From Polyangiaceae bacterium (lineage in GTDB: Bacteria > Myxococcota_A > Polyangia > Polyangiales > Polyangiaceae), in assembly GCA_016719945.1 (NCBI GenBank), contig JADJYE010000002.1:806001-870000 (forward strand): a stretch of 64,000 bases of DNA. The letters run 5' to 3'. The notes beneath the pieces are model-generated. The model had not been told where the DNA came from and did not search any database. It worked only from the letters and a program-made list of their open reading frames with translations. How positions within the stretch are numbered: the stretch's first letter is position 1; the number at the start of each line of letters is the position of its first letter. The position numbers and the translations under genes were made by a program. This document shows, in pieces, positions 42,257 through 51,853 of the stretch.

Positions 42257-44029
42257 TCAGGGCTTCTTCGCCGGCTCCGGCGCGATGGGCGTCGCGGCGG
42301 GCGGCGTGACCGGCAGCGGCCCGGTCGCCGGGGCGGCGGGGTTCAGCACCGGCTTCGGCTTCTTCTCGAGGACGACGAACTGCACGCGGCGGTTCTTCTG
42401 ACGGCCCGCGTCGTCCTTGTTGTCCGCGATGGGCTTGTCGGGGCCGAAGCCCTTGCCGACCATGCGACCCGCCTCGACGCCGCGCTTCTCGAGCGCCTTG
42501 CGGACCGAGTCGGCGCGGTCCTGGCTGAGCTTCTTGTTCAGCGCGGCCGAGCCCTTGTTGTCGGTGTGGCCTTGGACCTCGAGCTTGAGGATCTCGGGGT
42601 GCTCCTTCAGGACCTGTGCGACCGAGTCGAGCAGCGGATCGCTGGCCGGCTTGATGGTCGCCTTGCCCGTGTCGAACTGCACCTGCTCGAGGATGATGAT
42701 CTCGGTGTCGGTCACGCGGACGAGCTTCGGACAGCCGCGCTTCGTGGGGTCGGCGTCGTCGACGCCCTTCTCCTGCGGGCACGCGTCCTGGTCGTCTCGG
42801 AAGCCGTCGCCGTCGGTGTCGGGCGGGCAGCCGTTCGTCTTCGGGTCCTCGGTCTTCACGCCCGCGATGTCGACGCACGCGTCCAGCTCGTCGATCACGC
42901 CGTCGCCGTCCTTGTCGGACGGGGGCGGGCAGCCGTTCTTCTTGGGATCGGGGTCGGCGATGCCCGCCACCTCGGGGCACGCGTCGAACTCGTCGAAGAT
43001 GCCGTCCTTGTCCTTGTCGGACGGGGGCGGGCAGCCGTTCTTCGCGGGGTCGGGGTCGGGGACGCCCGCGACGGTCGGGCACGCGTCGACGGCGTCGAGG
43101 ATGGTGTCGAGGTCCGTGTCCGCCGGCTTCGGGGGGGCTTCCTTCTGGATCTTCGTGCGCTCGAAGCCGATGGCGAAGCCGGCGCGGAAGCCGATCATGC
43201 CGGCGTTGCCGGCGCCGGCCGCGCAGCCCTCCAGCGTGTCCTCGCTGAGCAGATAGTAGTCGGGGCCGAACTCGCCCCACAGGATCGCGCCCGACACCAG
43301 CGCGACCTCGGCGCCGACGGCGCCCTTCATGGCGAAGCCCGCACCGCCGGTGCCGTCGCACTGGCTCGAGAGGGTGTTGCTGGGGTTCGACAGGTCGATC
43401 TCGACGCTGTCGCTCTCGAGGCCTTGCCAGGTCGGGCCGCCAGCGATGTTCACGTACAGCGCGACCGGGTCGAAGCGCAGCGGATAGGCGCGGGCGTCGA
43501 TCCAGAGGGTGTTCATGTCGCGGAACGTCGTGCGGTAGGAGACCTCGTCGATGTCGGCGCGATCGCGGTCGAGATCGGCGTGCTCATAGCCGACGCCGAA
43601 GCCGAACCAGCGGATCGGGCGGAAGATCGCCGTGACGCCGACCCGGATGCCGTTGCGGGCCGAGACCTCGCCGGCGGCGGCCGGCGGATCGTTGAAGCGG
43701 TGGCCGAGGCCGAGGTGGCCGAAGATCGCGAAGCCCATGTTCGCGTCTTTTTCGCCGGTGTTCCAGGCGACCCAGCCGTCTTCGCTGGTCGTGCCGCTGG
43801 TGTCCGTGGTGGGCCCTGAGCTCGTCGCCCCGGCCGTCGCGGTCGCCTCTACGGCGAGCGGCGTGGGCGGCTGCACCACGGCGCCGACGCTCGTCTTCGC
43901 GGCTGCGCTCGGGGCCGGCGAGGGGGCGCCGGCGGCGGCAGCGGGGGCGTCGTCGGCGAGCGCCGTGATCGGGAGTCCCGCACAAAGGAGCCCGGAGGAG
44001 AGGGCGAGAGAGAACCTGCGAAGGGTCAC
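42257..44029 (-). CDS. OmpA-family protein with thrombospondin type 3 repeats, 590 aa
   Basis: After a signal peptide (LALSSGLLCAGLPITALA) and an Ala/Pro-rich linker, residues about 80-300 form an eight-stranded-type outer-membrane barrel (GFAIFGHLGLGHRFNDPP, IRWFGFGVGYEHADLDRDR). Four Ca-binding TSP3 repeats follow (DTDLDTILDAVDACP, DKDKDGIFDEFDACP, DKDGDGVIDELDACV, DTDGDGFRDDQDACP). The C-terminal OmpA domain binds peptidoglycan (VQFDTGKATIKPASDPL, LEVQGHTDNKGSAALNKKLS, NRRVQFVVLE). A Pro/Ala tail ends the chain. It should link the outer membrane to the cell wall. The start is GTG 44029 with GAGG seven bases upstream. Confidence 0.93.
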   Translation of the reverse strand: MTLRRFSLALSSGLLCAGLPITALADDAPAAAAGAPSPAPSAAAKTSVGAVVQPPTPLAVEATATAGATSSGPTTDTSGTTSEDGWVAWNTGEKDANMGFAIFGHLGLGHRFNDPPAAAGEVSARNGIRVGVTAIFRPIRWFGFGVGYEHADLDRDRADIDEVSYRTTFRDMNTLWIDARAYPLRFDPVALYVNIAGGPTWQGLESDSVEIDLSNPSNTLSSQCDGTGGAGFAMKGAVGAEVALVSGAILWGEFGPDYYLLSEDTLEGCAAGAGNAGMIGFRAGFAIGFERTKIQKEAPPKPADTDLDTILDAVDACPTVAGVPDPDPAKNGCPPPSDKDKDGIFDEFDACPEVAGIADPDPKKNGCPPPSDKDGDGVIDELDACVDIAGVKTEDPKTNGCPPDTDGDGFRDDQDACPQEKGVDDADPTKRGCPKLVRVTDTEIIILEQVQFDTGKATIKPASDPLLDSVAQVLKEHPEILKLEVQGHTDNKGSAALNKKLSQDRADSVRKALEKRGVEAGRMVGKGFGPDKPIADNKDDAGRQKNRRVQFVVLEKKPKPVLNPAAPATGPLPVTPPAATPIAPEPAKKP

Positions 44030-44185
44030 GATGGCCTCAAGGGTTTCTGGCTCGCCTGGCGAGCAGGCGGGCGGGTGGGGGCGCTGCTACACGCTCCGAT
44101 TCGCAGGCTTTACGTCAAACCGCGGCTCGCTGAAAGTCCAACCTGATCAAGACAGGGTGCGGCGGCCCGAGGCCGTTCCGTCGGG

Positions 44186-44809
44186 TCAGGGGCACTTATC
44201 GGCGCAGACCTTGGCCTCGCCCTGCTTGCACGTCGGCTCGCAGCCCGGACCATTGGGCTGGACCGTCTTGTACGCGGGCGAGACGGTGCCGTCGGCGAAG
44301 CGCTTTCCGTCCTTGGTGACCGTGATCTTGAGCTCGGTCGGCGGCTCTCGGAAGCGCAGCGGACCGAAGGCCTGCTCGGCCAGCGGTTTGTCGCAGCCCA
44401 CCTCCTTCACGTCGACCCCCACGTCGCCCTTGCACGTCGTGCTGTGCCCCTTGTCGCACGCGGGGAGGGGGAGCTTGAGCTCGCAGGTGGTCTTCTTGCC
44501 GTCGGCGACGACGTCGATCTTGTAGGAGCCCTTGCCGAAGCCGGTCTTTGCGGGGACGACCTCGACCGTGAGGCCCCCCATACAGCCCATCTTGGTGCAC
44601 ACCTTCGCGGTCGGATCCGCGGTGGGGACCGAAGACGCGGTCGGCGCGGCGGTCGCGGTCGGCGTCACCGTGGCCTTGGCCGTCGCCTGCCCGTTGCCGT
44701 TGTCGTCCCGCTGCATGTTGTCCTCTGCGGGCGGCGTGTTCGAAACGTTGACGGTGCAGGCGGCTGCTGCCGTCGCGGCGGCGAGGAGGAGGGCGCGGGT
44801 CGCTGACAT
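44186..44809 (-). CDS. Cys-rich lipoprotein of unknown function, 207 aa
   Basis: MSATRALLLAAATAAAAC has an AAAC lipobox. A Thr/Ala/Pro-rich linker (ATVTPTATAAPTASSVPTAD) leads to a domain with many paired cysteines (VCTKMGCMGG, CELKLPLPACDKG, CEPTCKQGEAKVCADKCP) and VVPAKTGFGKGSYKIDVVAD, which looks beta-rich. I do not recognise the family. It lies upstream of the OmpA gene in the same direction with a 156-base gap. Confidence 0.78.
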   Translation of the reverse strand: MSATRALLLAAATAAAACTVNVSNTPPAEDNMQRDDNGNGQATAKATVTPTATAAPTASSVPTADPTAKVCTKMGCMGGLTVEVVPAKTGFGKGSYKIDVVADGKKTTCELKLPLPACDKGHSTTCKGDVGVDVKEVGCDKPLAEQAFGPLRFREPPTELKITVTKDGKRFADGTVSPAYKTVQPNGPGCEPTCKQGEAKVCADKCP

Positions 44810-44897
44810 GAGACCCCGTTTCCTAGGTGAGCTGCGCGCCGTGCGCAAGGCGTCCGATAGTTGGCCTGCACCGCGTGGGCGTGACAACTGAGGGCCC

Positions 44898-47495
44898 GTG
44901 GCGACGACCGAACGATCGGAGAGTGAGCTCGCATCCTTGAAGCGCGTGGCGAGCGAGCTCGCCGCCGGGCGCAAGGAGCGCCCGACGACCGTGCACCTGC
45001 TCGCGGCGGTGGCCGGTCGCGCGGGGGTGGCGTCGCGCCTGCTCGTGGATCGCGGCCTCGACAAGGAGGGGCTGCTCAAGGCGGGGCGCAGCTTCGACGA
45101 GGAGATCCCGGACGCGCTCGAGCGGGCCCTCGCCCACGCGCGGGACGTCGCCAAGCGGTCGCGCGGCGCGGTGTCGACCGACGGCACGGACCGGCGACAG
45201 CCCTCCATCTCGCCCGACTCCAAGCTCCTGCTGCTCGAGGCCTCCTCGCTGCACTTGCTGGTCGCGCTGCTCGGCGAGCGACGCTTCGCTGCGTTTCGCG
45301 CGCTCGCGCTCTCCGGCGTCGACGCCGTGCGCCTCAGGTCGTCCGCGCTCACGCTCGCGATGGGCGTGGTCCCCGCTCGCAGGGAGGTCGTCCGCGCCGA
45401 GCTGGCCCCTCGGCCCGCGCTGGCGCCGGCACGCTCGCCTGCGCCTGCGCCCGCGCGCTCGTCGGCGCCGCCGCTCGCTCCCCCGCGGGGCGGGCCCACC
45501 GTCGTTCCGCTGCTGCCACCCGCGCTCCCGCGCGGGGCCACGCCTCAGGAGAAGAGCCCGCCGCACCGGCACCGGGCGTCGCGCCGGAGGCACGAGCCCA
45601 CGGGCACCGCGAAGCCGGTCTCGACGGCGCCTCCGGCCTCGTCTCGGCCCAGCGCTGCGCCTCCGTCGAGCCCACGGGGCGACCGCGCGGGCCGACCGAA
45701 CGGCGCCCGGCCAAGCGCGAAGCTCGACCCGGATATCGCGCCGCTCATCTCCGCGATCGCGCTCGAGCGCGCGCCCTCGGAGCACCCGCGCGTCGTCGCG
45801 CGTGAGGACGAGATCGAGCGCGCCCTCGATGTGCTCGCCAAACACCGCGGGAACGCGCCGTGCCTCGTAGGCCCCGCCGGCGTCGGAAAGAGCAGCGTGG
45901 GCGCCGCGCTCGCCGGGGCGCTCGCGCGGGACGGGGAGCGGCTCGTGGAGGTCCCCGCGTCCGCGCTGGTCGCCGGCACGGGGGCGCGAGGGGCGCTCGC
46001 CGAGCGGATCTCCACGCTGTTCGAAGAGGCCCGCAAGCTGGGCTCGGTGGTCGTGTTCGTCGACGATCTCCACGAGCTGCTCGCCGCGGGGGACGAGGCG
46101 GTCGCCGAGCTGAAGGTGCAGCTCGGCCGAGGCGACGTCCGCTTCGTGACCGCGACCAGCACGGAGAGCTACCGGCGGCTCGTCGAGGCCGACCCTCAGC
46201 TGTCTCGTCGCCTCGTCGCGCTCGAGCTCGAGGAGCCGGACGAGGAGGACGCGTTCCTCATGGTGCGCGCGGCCGCAGCTCAGCTCGAGCCGCACCACGG
46301 CGTCCGCTATGACGTCGAGGCGCTGGCCGCCGCCGTCGGCTGGTCGATCCGATATCTTCCCAGCCGGGCCCTCCCCGACAAGGCCATCGGCGCGCTCGAC
46401 TACGCAGGCGCGCGCGTGAAGCGCACCAAGCGCAACGACGCTTTGCCCGGGCCCCGCACGGTCGGGCTCGCGGAGCTCGCCGAGGCGATGAGCGAGCTCG
46501 CGAGCGTCCCCAGGGAGCGGCTGCTCGAGACCGACCGCCAGCGGATGCTCGGTCTGGAGGCCTACCTCGCCAAGCGCGTCGTGGGCCACGTCGGCCCCCT
46601 CTCGAAGATCGCAGGCCAGCTGCGCAAGAGCGCGGCGGGCCTGCAAGGCTCACGCCCGCTCGGGTCGTTCTTGCTGGTCGGCCCGACCGGCGTCGGCAAG
46701 ACCGAGACCGCCAAGGCGCTCGCAGAGGCGCTGTTCGGCGCCTCCGACGCGATGACGCGCGTCGACCTCTCCGAATACGCGGAGGCGCACGCCGTCGCGC
46801 GCCTGATCGGCGCGCCGCCGGGGTACGTCGGGCACGACGCGGGAGGGCAGCTGACCGAGGCGGTCCGTCGGCGCCCGTACCAGGTGCTCTTGCTCGACGA
46901 GATCGAGAAGGCGCACGAAGAGGTGCTCCTCGCCTTCCTGCAGGTGCTGGACGAGGGGCACATGACCGACGGCCGAGGGCGGCGGGTCGACTTCTCGAAC
47001 GTGGTCGTCGTCTGCACGTCGAACCTGGGCTCCCGGGACGTGACGTCGGCGGCGCGCGGCAAGGCGGTCGGCTTCGCGCGCGCCGGCGGGCCGAGCACCG
47101 AAGGCCTGTCGGACATCGCGGTGCAGTCCGCCAAGAAGGCGCTGCCCCTCGAGCTCTTCAACCGCTTCGACGAGGTCCTGTTCTTCGCTCCGCTCTCGCG
47201 CCCCGAGATCGCCAAGGTCGCGCGCTACGTGCTGTCCGAGCTCAGCGACGCCCTCGCGGCGCGCGACGTCCGGCTCGAGATCGAGGACGCGGTGGTCGAG
47301 CGGCTGCTCGACGCAGGCGGCTATGACCCTGAGCTGGGCGCGCGCCCGATGAAGAGGACCGTGGCGAGGCTCGTGGAGGGGCCCATCGCGGAGCTCATCC
47401 TCAAGGGGGAGCTGCCGAGCGGCTCGGTGGCGCTGGTCGGCGTGGAGGGAGACGAGATCGTCGTCGACTCGATGCGCGCGCGCGCCTCGGCCTGA
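44898..47495 (+). CDS. Clp/Hsp100-family AAA+ ATPase with long Pro-rich linker, 865 aa
   Basis: An unfoldase of the ClpA/ClpB class. A degenerate N-domain fills about residues 1-150. A Pro/Ala/Arg-rich linker of roughly 110 residues follows (ARSPAPAPARSSAPPLAPPR), then two AAA modules. D1 has Walker A LVGPAGVGKSS (about 325) and Walker B VVFVDDLHEL. D2 has Walker A LVGPTGVGKTETAKALAE (about 595), Walker B LLLDEIEKAHEEV, GAPPGYVGHDAGGQLTEAVR and LELFNRFDEVLFF. There is no ClpB-type middle coiled coil. A VGF (724-726) stands where ClpA has its IGL loop for ClpP, so ClpP docking is possible. Start GTG 44898. Not the housekeeping clpA or clpB by its linker. Confidence 0.87.
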   Translation: MATTERSESELASLKRVASELAAGRKERPTTVHLLAAVAGRAGVASRLLVDRGLDKEGLLKAGRSFDEEIPDALERALAHARDVAKRSRGAVSTDGTDRRQPSISPDSKLLLLEASSLHLLVALLGERRFAAFRALALSGVDAVRLRSSALTLAMGVVPARREVVRAELAPRPALAPARSPAPAPARSSAPPLAPPRGGPTVVPLLPPALPRGATPQEKSPPHRHRASRRRHEPTGTAKPVSTAPPASSRPSAAPPSSPRGDRAGRPNGARPSAKLDPDIAPLISAIALERAPSEHPRVVAREDEIERALDVLAKHRGNAPCLVGPAGVGKSSVGAALAGALARDGERLVEVPASALVAGTGARGALAERISTLFEEARKLGSVVVFVDDLHELLAAGDEAVAELKVQLGRGDVRFVTATSTESYRRLVEADPQLSRRLVALELEEPDEEDAFLMVRAAAAQLEPHHGVRYDVEALAAAVGWSIRYLPSRALPDKAIGALDYAGARVKRTKRNDALPGPRTVGLAELAEAMSELASVPRERLLETDRQRMLGLEAYLAKRVVGHVGPLSKIAGQLRKSAAGLQGSRPLGSFLLVGPTGVGKTETAKALAEALFGASDAMTRVDLSEYAEAHAVARLIGAPPGYVGHDAGGQLTEAVRRRPYQVLLLDEIEKAHEEVLLAFLQVLDEGHMTDGRGRRVDFSNVVVVCTSNLGSRDVTSAARGKAVGFARAGGPSTEGLSDIAVQSAKKALPLELFNRFDEVLFFAPLSRPEIAKVARYVLSELSDALAARDVRLEIEDAVVERLLDAGGYDPELGARPMKRTVARLVEGPIAELILKGELPSGSVALVGVEGDEIVVDSMRARASA

Positions 47496-47502
47496 CCGGC
47501 CG

Positions 47503-48753
47503 TCAGCGCTCGACGAAATCGAGGTCGCGGCCGAACGACTCCTTCAGCGGGATGAGCGCGCCGAAGGCGACCGCGAGGCACACGACGCCGACCGCGGCGG
47601 CCGCCTTCCACGGCCCGAGGCTCGGCTCGAGCTTGGCGAAGGCGTAGCTCACGAGGACGAGCGACCCGCGCACGAAGTTGGGCGCGGTCGTCGTCACCGT
47701 GGAGCGCAGGTTCGTGCCGAACTGCTCCGACGCCGTGGTCACGAAGACCGCCCAATACCCACCGCCGATGCCCACGAACAGGCACGACGCGTAGAGGGCC
47801 GTGAGGCTCTTGCCCGCGACGCCGAAGTAGACCGCGGTCGAGATGGCCGAGAGCGTGAGAAACAGACCGATCGCCTTGCGTCGGCTGCCGAGCAGCTGGG
47901 AGGCGACGCCGCTCGCCAGGTCGCCGATCGCAAGGCCGATGTACGCCATCATCACCGCGGTGCCCGGCGTGACCACCTCGGCGAGGCCCATGTCCTTGGC
48001 GATCTTGGGCGCCCGCGCGACGAGGATGCCGATCAGGTACCAGACCGGGACGCCCGACAGGATGACGCACAGGTAGCGCGTGGCCCGATCGGGGCTCGTG
48101 AACAGCTTCAGGAAGTTGCCGCGGCTGACGCCAGCGGTGCCCTTGACCGATTCGAACATCCCCGACTCGCGCACGCCGATGCGCAGGAGCAGCAGCGCGA
48201 GGCCCATTCCCCCGCCGATGAAGTAGGCGTGCCGCCACTCGACCCCGGCGCGATCGATGAGCGCCGCGGCGATCGCGCCGGTCACGCCGACGCCCGCGAT
48301 GATGGTCGTGCCCCAGCCTCGGCCTGTCTTGCTCATGAGCTCGCTCACCAGCGTGATCCCCGCGCCGAGCTCGCCCGCGAGCCCGACGCCCGCGATGAAG
48401 CGGAGCGCCGCGTATTGGTCGAGCGAGGAGACCAGCCCGTTCGCGACGTTCGCGAGGGAGTACATGACGATGCTGCCGAACAGCACCGAGAGGCGCCCGC
48501 GCCGGTCGCCGAGCACGCCCCACACGATCCCCCCGACGAGCATCCCCAGCATTTGCCAATCGAGCAGCGCCGCGAACCGCGCCTCGATCTCGCCAGGCGC
48601 GACCCCCAGGGAAGCGAGGCTCTTGCGCCCGACGACGCTGAACAGGATGAGGTCGTAGATGTCGACGAAGTACCCGAGCGCCGCGACCAGCACGGCGAGC
48701 ATCGCGGCCTTCGGAGAAGGCGCGGCCGGGGGCGGCGCGGGCGCTGCGGACAT
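47503..48753 (-). CDS. Major facilitator superfamily transporter, 416 aa
   Basis: Twelve membrane helices are discernible. The MFS signature between helices 2 and 3 is GVLGDRRGRLSVLFGS; RFIAGVGLAGELGAGITLVS in helix 4 and VRESGMFE after helix 6 place it with the metabolite:H+ symporter and aromatic or organic acid group. The substrate is not identifiable from sequence alone. The 3' end is 7 bases from that of the convergent Clp gene. Confidence 0.92.
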   Translation of the reverse strand: MSAAPAPPPAAPSPKAAMLAVLVAALGYFVDIYDLILFSVVGRKSLASLGVAPGEIEARFAALLDWQMLGMLVGGIVWGVLGDRRGRLSVLFGSIVMYSLANVANGLVSSLDQYAALRFIAGVGLAGELGAGITLVSELMSKTGRGWGTTIIAGVGVTGAIAAALIDRAGVEWRHAYFIGGGMGLALLLLRIGVRESGMFESVKGTAGVSRGNFLKLFTSPDRATRYLCVILSGVPVWYLIGILVARAPKIAKDMGLAEVVTPGTAVMMAYIGLAIGDLASGVASQLLGSRRKAIGLFLTLSAISTAVYFGVAGKSLTALYASCLFVGIGGGYWAVFVTTASEQFGTNLRSTVTTTAPNFVRGSLVLVSYAFAKLEPSLGPWKAAAAVGVVCLAVAFGALIPLKESFGRDLDFVER

Positions 48754-48860
48754 GTCCCCACGTGTCGCACAGAGACCGGGCCTGACGCAATCATGCGCGC
48801 CGGGCTCGACGCCGTTGCAGCCAGGTTTGCAGCGGGGCCGCGCTCTGTTCTGATGGAGCG

Positions 48861-51770
48861 ATGCAGCTTGGAGCTTGGTCGGGCTGGGTCGTCTCGTCGT
48901 TCCTCGTGGCCACGCTCGCAGCGTGCGCAGAGGGTGAGAGCATCACGGGAGGCGGCGGCGAAGGTCCCTCCAGCGGCGGGCAGAGCGCAGGCGGCCAGGC
49001 GAGCGGCGGCAACGCCGGCGCAGGCGGCGCCGCAGGTGGCGCAGGCGGCGCAGGCGGCGCGCTCGACGGCGGCGGCGGCGCAGGCGGTGGCCTGTCGGGC
49101 AACGTCGAGCTGTGCGTCCTCAATGAGGGCGAGGCCTACGATCCCTGTCAGCAACCCGAGGAGCTCGATTTCGGTATCGTCTCGAGCGGCACCACCGAGC
49201 TGCGGCTCTTCCGCGTCGACAATGAGACGCCGGGCGATCTGCTGTTCCAGTCGGTCGGCATCAACGACGGCCAGTTCGAGGTGGTCGCCGTGCGCTTCGA
49301 AGAAGACCCTGGCGATCCTGGCAGCTACCTGCGCGTCGAGGAAGACCTGCCCCTGCTCCGCACCAGCGGAGAGTCGCTGTGGTTCGAGGTCAGCTACAAC
49401 GCGATCGGCGCGTCGGGCCCCCTGCCGGACGAGGACGTCATCGTGCAGATGAACCTCGATGACCAGCCGATCGCGGACCTGCTGGTCCCCATCGTCGGCG
49501 AGGAGTCCGGCTGTCCCTCGGGCAGCGGCGCCTGCGACGCCGACCCGAACAACGGCTGCGAGACCAACACCGACAGCAGCAACGACCATTGCGGCGGCTG
49601 CAACGTCCCCTGCGAGCCGTTCGGAGGCACCGGTCAGTGCGTCGCCGGCGTCTGCACGCTCGTCATGTGCGACCCGTACACCGACGACTGTGACGCCGAC
49701 GAGGCGACGGGCTGCGAGGTCAACCTCCTCAACGACGTCGAGAACTGCGGCAGCTGCGCGAACGACTGTCAGAAGGCGAACACCACGGCCTTCTGCAACG
49801 GCGGAAACTGCGACATCTCGGGCTGCCTCAACAACTACGCCGACTGCAACCTCAACCCCATCGACGGCTGCGAGGTCAACCTCGCCAACACGATGGCCCA
49901 CTGCGGCGGCTGCAACCTCAACTGCGATCTGGCGAACGCGGGCGAGTCTTGCGTCCCGAGCGCCATCACCGGCCTCGGCGTGTGCACCCTCGGCGCGTGC
50001 ACGGGCGACTTCAAGAACTGCAACCTCGACCCGGCCGACGGCTGCGAGATCGACAGCGACACCAGCCTCGCCCACTGCGGCAACTGCTTCTCGCCGTGCT
50101 CCTTCACCAACGCCGCCGAGGCGTGCGTCAACGGCGGCTGCACGATGGGCATGTGCGACCAGAACTACGGCAACTGCAACGGCTTCACGGCCGACGGCTG
50201 CGAGGCGCCGCTGCTCACCGACAAGGACCACTGCGGCACGTGCGCGACGGACTGCGACACCGTCTACCCCAACTCGAGCGTAGGCTGCTCGAACGGCGGC
50301 TGCGTGTGGAACAGCTGCAACACGAACTACTGGAACAATGACGGCTCGCTCGCCAACGGCTGCGAGTATTTCTGCGTCCAGCAGGGCGGCGCCGACAACC
50401 CGGACGACGCGTTCGCGGACAGCAACTGCGACGGCGTCGACGGGGACGCGAGCAACGCCATCTTCGTGGCGACCAGCGGGAGCGACCTCAACCCTGGGAC
50501 GCGGGCCCAGCCGATGCAGACGATCGCCGGCGGGATTGGCGCCGCGCAGGTTCAGGGCAAGGCGCACGTCTACGTGTCGAACGGCACCTACGTCGGCCGC
50601 GTCACCCTGACGAACGGCATCTCGATCTACGGCGGGTACTCTGCCTCGAACGGCTGGGCGCGGTCGAACGTCTACGTGGCGACCATCAGCTCGAGCGCCG
50701 TCAGCAGCGGTCGCGTCACCGCGCTCGACGCCGTGAACATCACCTCGGCGACGCGCGTCGACCGGATGACGATCCAGACCGGCTCCACGGCCTCGGTCGG
50801 CGTCAACAACTACGCGGTCTACTGCAACAACTGCGACGCGCTCACCCTCTCGAGCAACGTCATCACCGCCGGCGGGGCCGGCGCGGGCTCGAACGGCGGC
50901 GCCGGCACGACGGGTGGCAGCGGCACCGTGGGCGACCCCGGCACCGCGGGCAACAACGACGCGAACCCCCCGGGCACTGGCGGCAACGGGGGCCCCTCGC
51001 CTTGCTCTCGCACGGGCGGCAGGGGAGGCAACGGCGGGTCCGAGGGCAGCAACAACGGCCTGACCGGGTCCGACGGCGTCAGCGGCACCAACGGGGGCAA
51101 CGGCGGTGGCTGGGGTGATCCGGGCGGCGACGGCGCGAACGGCGCCGATGGCACGAACGGCGGGGTGGGCGCTGCGGGGTCGGCCGGCTCGGGCGGCAGC
51201 ATCATCTCCAGCCTGTGGGCGACTGACGGCGGCGGGGCTGGTGCCACCGGCGGGCACGGCAACGGCGGCGGTGGCGGTGGTGGCGGTGGGGCGCAGCACT
51301 GCACCTTCTGCAACGACGGCGCGGGCAATGGCGGCGGCGGCGGCGGCGCCGGTTGCGGTGGAACGGGTGGCGCAGGTGGCGGCGGCGGCGGTGGGTCCTT
51401 CGGCATCTTCCTCGTCAACGCGACGGGCGTCGTGCTGACCAACAACACGGTCACGTCAGGCAACGGCGGCGCGGGCGGGACCGGCGGCGCAGGCGCGGGC
51501 GGCGGCACGGGCGCGAACGGCGGCGCCGGCAACACCCACGCGAACGACGAGATCGGCGAGGGCGGCGACGGCGGAAAGGGCGGCAACGGCGGCAACGGCG
51601 GAGGCGGCGGCGGCGGCGCCGGCGGCCCGTCGTGGGCCATCTATCGGGTCGGCACCACCGTGACGACCGTCGGAAACTCGCTCTCGTTCGGCGGGGGCGG
51701 CAGCGGCGGCAGCGGCGGTTCGCCGAACGGGGCGAGCGGCGTCGCTGGCGCGACCGGCACGGTGTTCTGA
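48861..51770 (+). CDS. PGRS-like surface lipoprotein with Cys-rich and beta-helix regions, 969 aa
   Basis: A modular cell-surface protein. Lipobox LAAC (C22) is followed by a GGxGG linker (about 30-80), a beta-sandwich-like region, and from about 215 to 515 a set of Cys-rich repeats of the form DGCEVNLANTMAHCGGCNLN, six or seven in number. A parallel beta-helix candidate (NAIFVATSGSDLNPGTRAQP, HVYVSNGTYVGRVTLTNGIS) runs from about 520 to 670. The final 300 residues are extremely Gly-rich with GGAG, GGNGG and GGDGG repeats like mycobacterial PE_PGRS proteins, broken by SFGIFLVNATGVVLTNNTVT. Adhesion or a matrix role is inference. A strong terminator follows. Confidence 0.87.
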   Translation: MQLGAWSGWVVSSFLVATLAACAEGESITGGGGEGPSSGGQSAGGQASGGNAGAGGAAGGAGGAGGALDGGGGAGGGLSGNVELCVLNEGEAYDPCQQPEELDFGIVSSGTTELRLFRVDNETPGDLLFQSVGINDGQFEVVAVRFEEDPGDPGSYLRVEEDLPLLRTSGESLWFEVSYNAIGASGPLPDEDVIVQMNLDDQPIADLLVPIVGEESGCPSGSGACDADPNNGCETNTDSSNDHCGGCNVPCEPFGGTGQCVAGVCTLVMCDPYTDDCDADEATGCEVNLLNDVENCGSCANDCQKANTTAFCNGGNCDISGCLNNYADCNLNPIDGCEVNLANTMAHCGGCNLNCDLANAGESCVPSAITGLGVCTLGACTGDFKNCNLDPADGCEIDSDTSLAHCGNCFSPCSFTNAAEACVNGGCTMGMCDQNYGNCNGFTADGCEAPLLTDKDHCGTCATDCDTVYPNSSVGCSNGGCVWNSCNTNYWNNDGSLANGCEYFCVQQGGADNPDDAFADSNCDGVDGDASNAIFVATSGSDLNPGTRAQPMQTIAGGIGAAQVQGKAHVYVSNGTYVGRVTLTNGISIYGGYSASNGWARSNVYVATISSSAVSSGRVTALDAVNITSATRVDRMTIQTGSTASVGVNNYAVYCNNCDALTLSSNVITAGGAGAGSNGGAGTTGGSGTVGDPGTAGNNDANPPGTGGNGGPSPCSRTGGRGGNGGSEGSNNGLTGSDGVSGTNGGNGGGWGDPGGDGANGADGTNGGVGAAGSAGSGGSIISSLWATDGGGAGATGGHGNGGGGGGGGGAQHCTFCNDGAGNGGGGGGAGCGGTGGAGGGGGGGSFGIFLVNATGVVLTNNTVTSGNGGAGGTGGAGAGGGTGANGGAGNTHANDEIGEGGDGGKGGNGGNGGGGGGGAGGPSWAIYRVGTTVTTVGNSLSFGGGGSGGSGGSPNGASGVAGATGTVF

Positions 51771-51795
51771 CGAGCGCTCGGGTGATCCCAGGGAG

Positions 51796-51828
51796 GGGCC
51801 CGCGCAACGAAACCGCGCGGGCCCTTTC
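51796..51828 (+). terminator. Intrinsic terminator after the PGRS-like gene
   Basis: GGGCCCGCGC (51796-51805) pairs with GCGCGGGCCC (51815-51824) around a nine-base loop, followed by TTTCTC. It lies 25 bases after the stop codon and before the ribosome site of the next gene. Confidence 0.8.
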
Positions 51829-51853
51829 TCGTCCCATCGTCTATAGAGGATTC

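Noticed and set aside
48345..51299. A 984-codon minus-strand frame antisense to the PGRS-like gene
   Set aside because: The Val/Ala/Arg-rich translation reflects the complement of Gly codons; the sense strand has a signal peptide, lipobox and Cys repeats.
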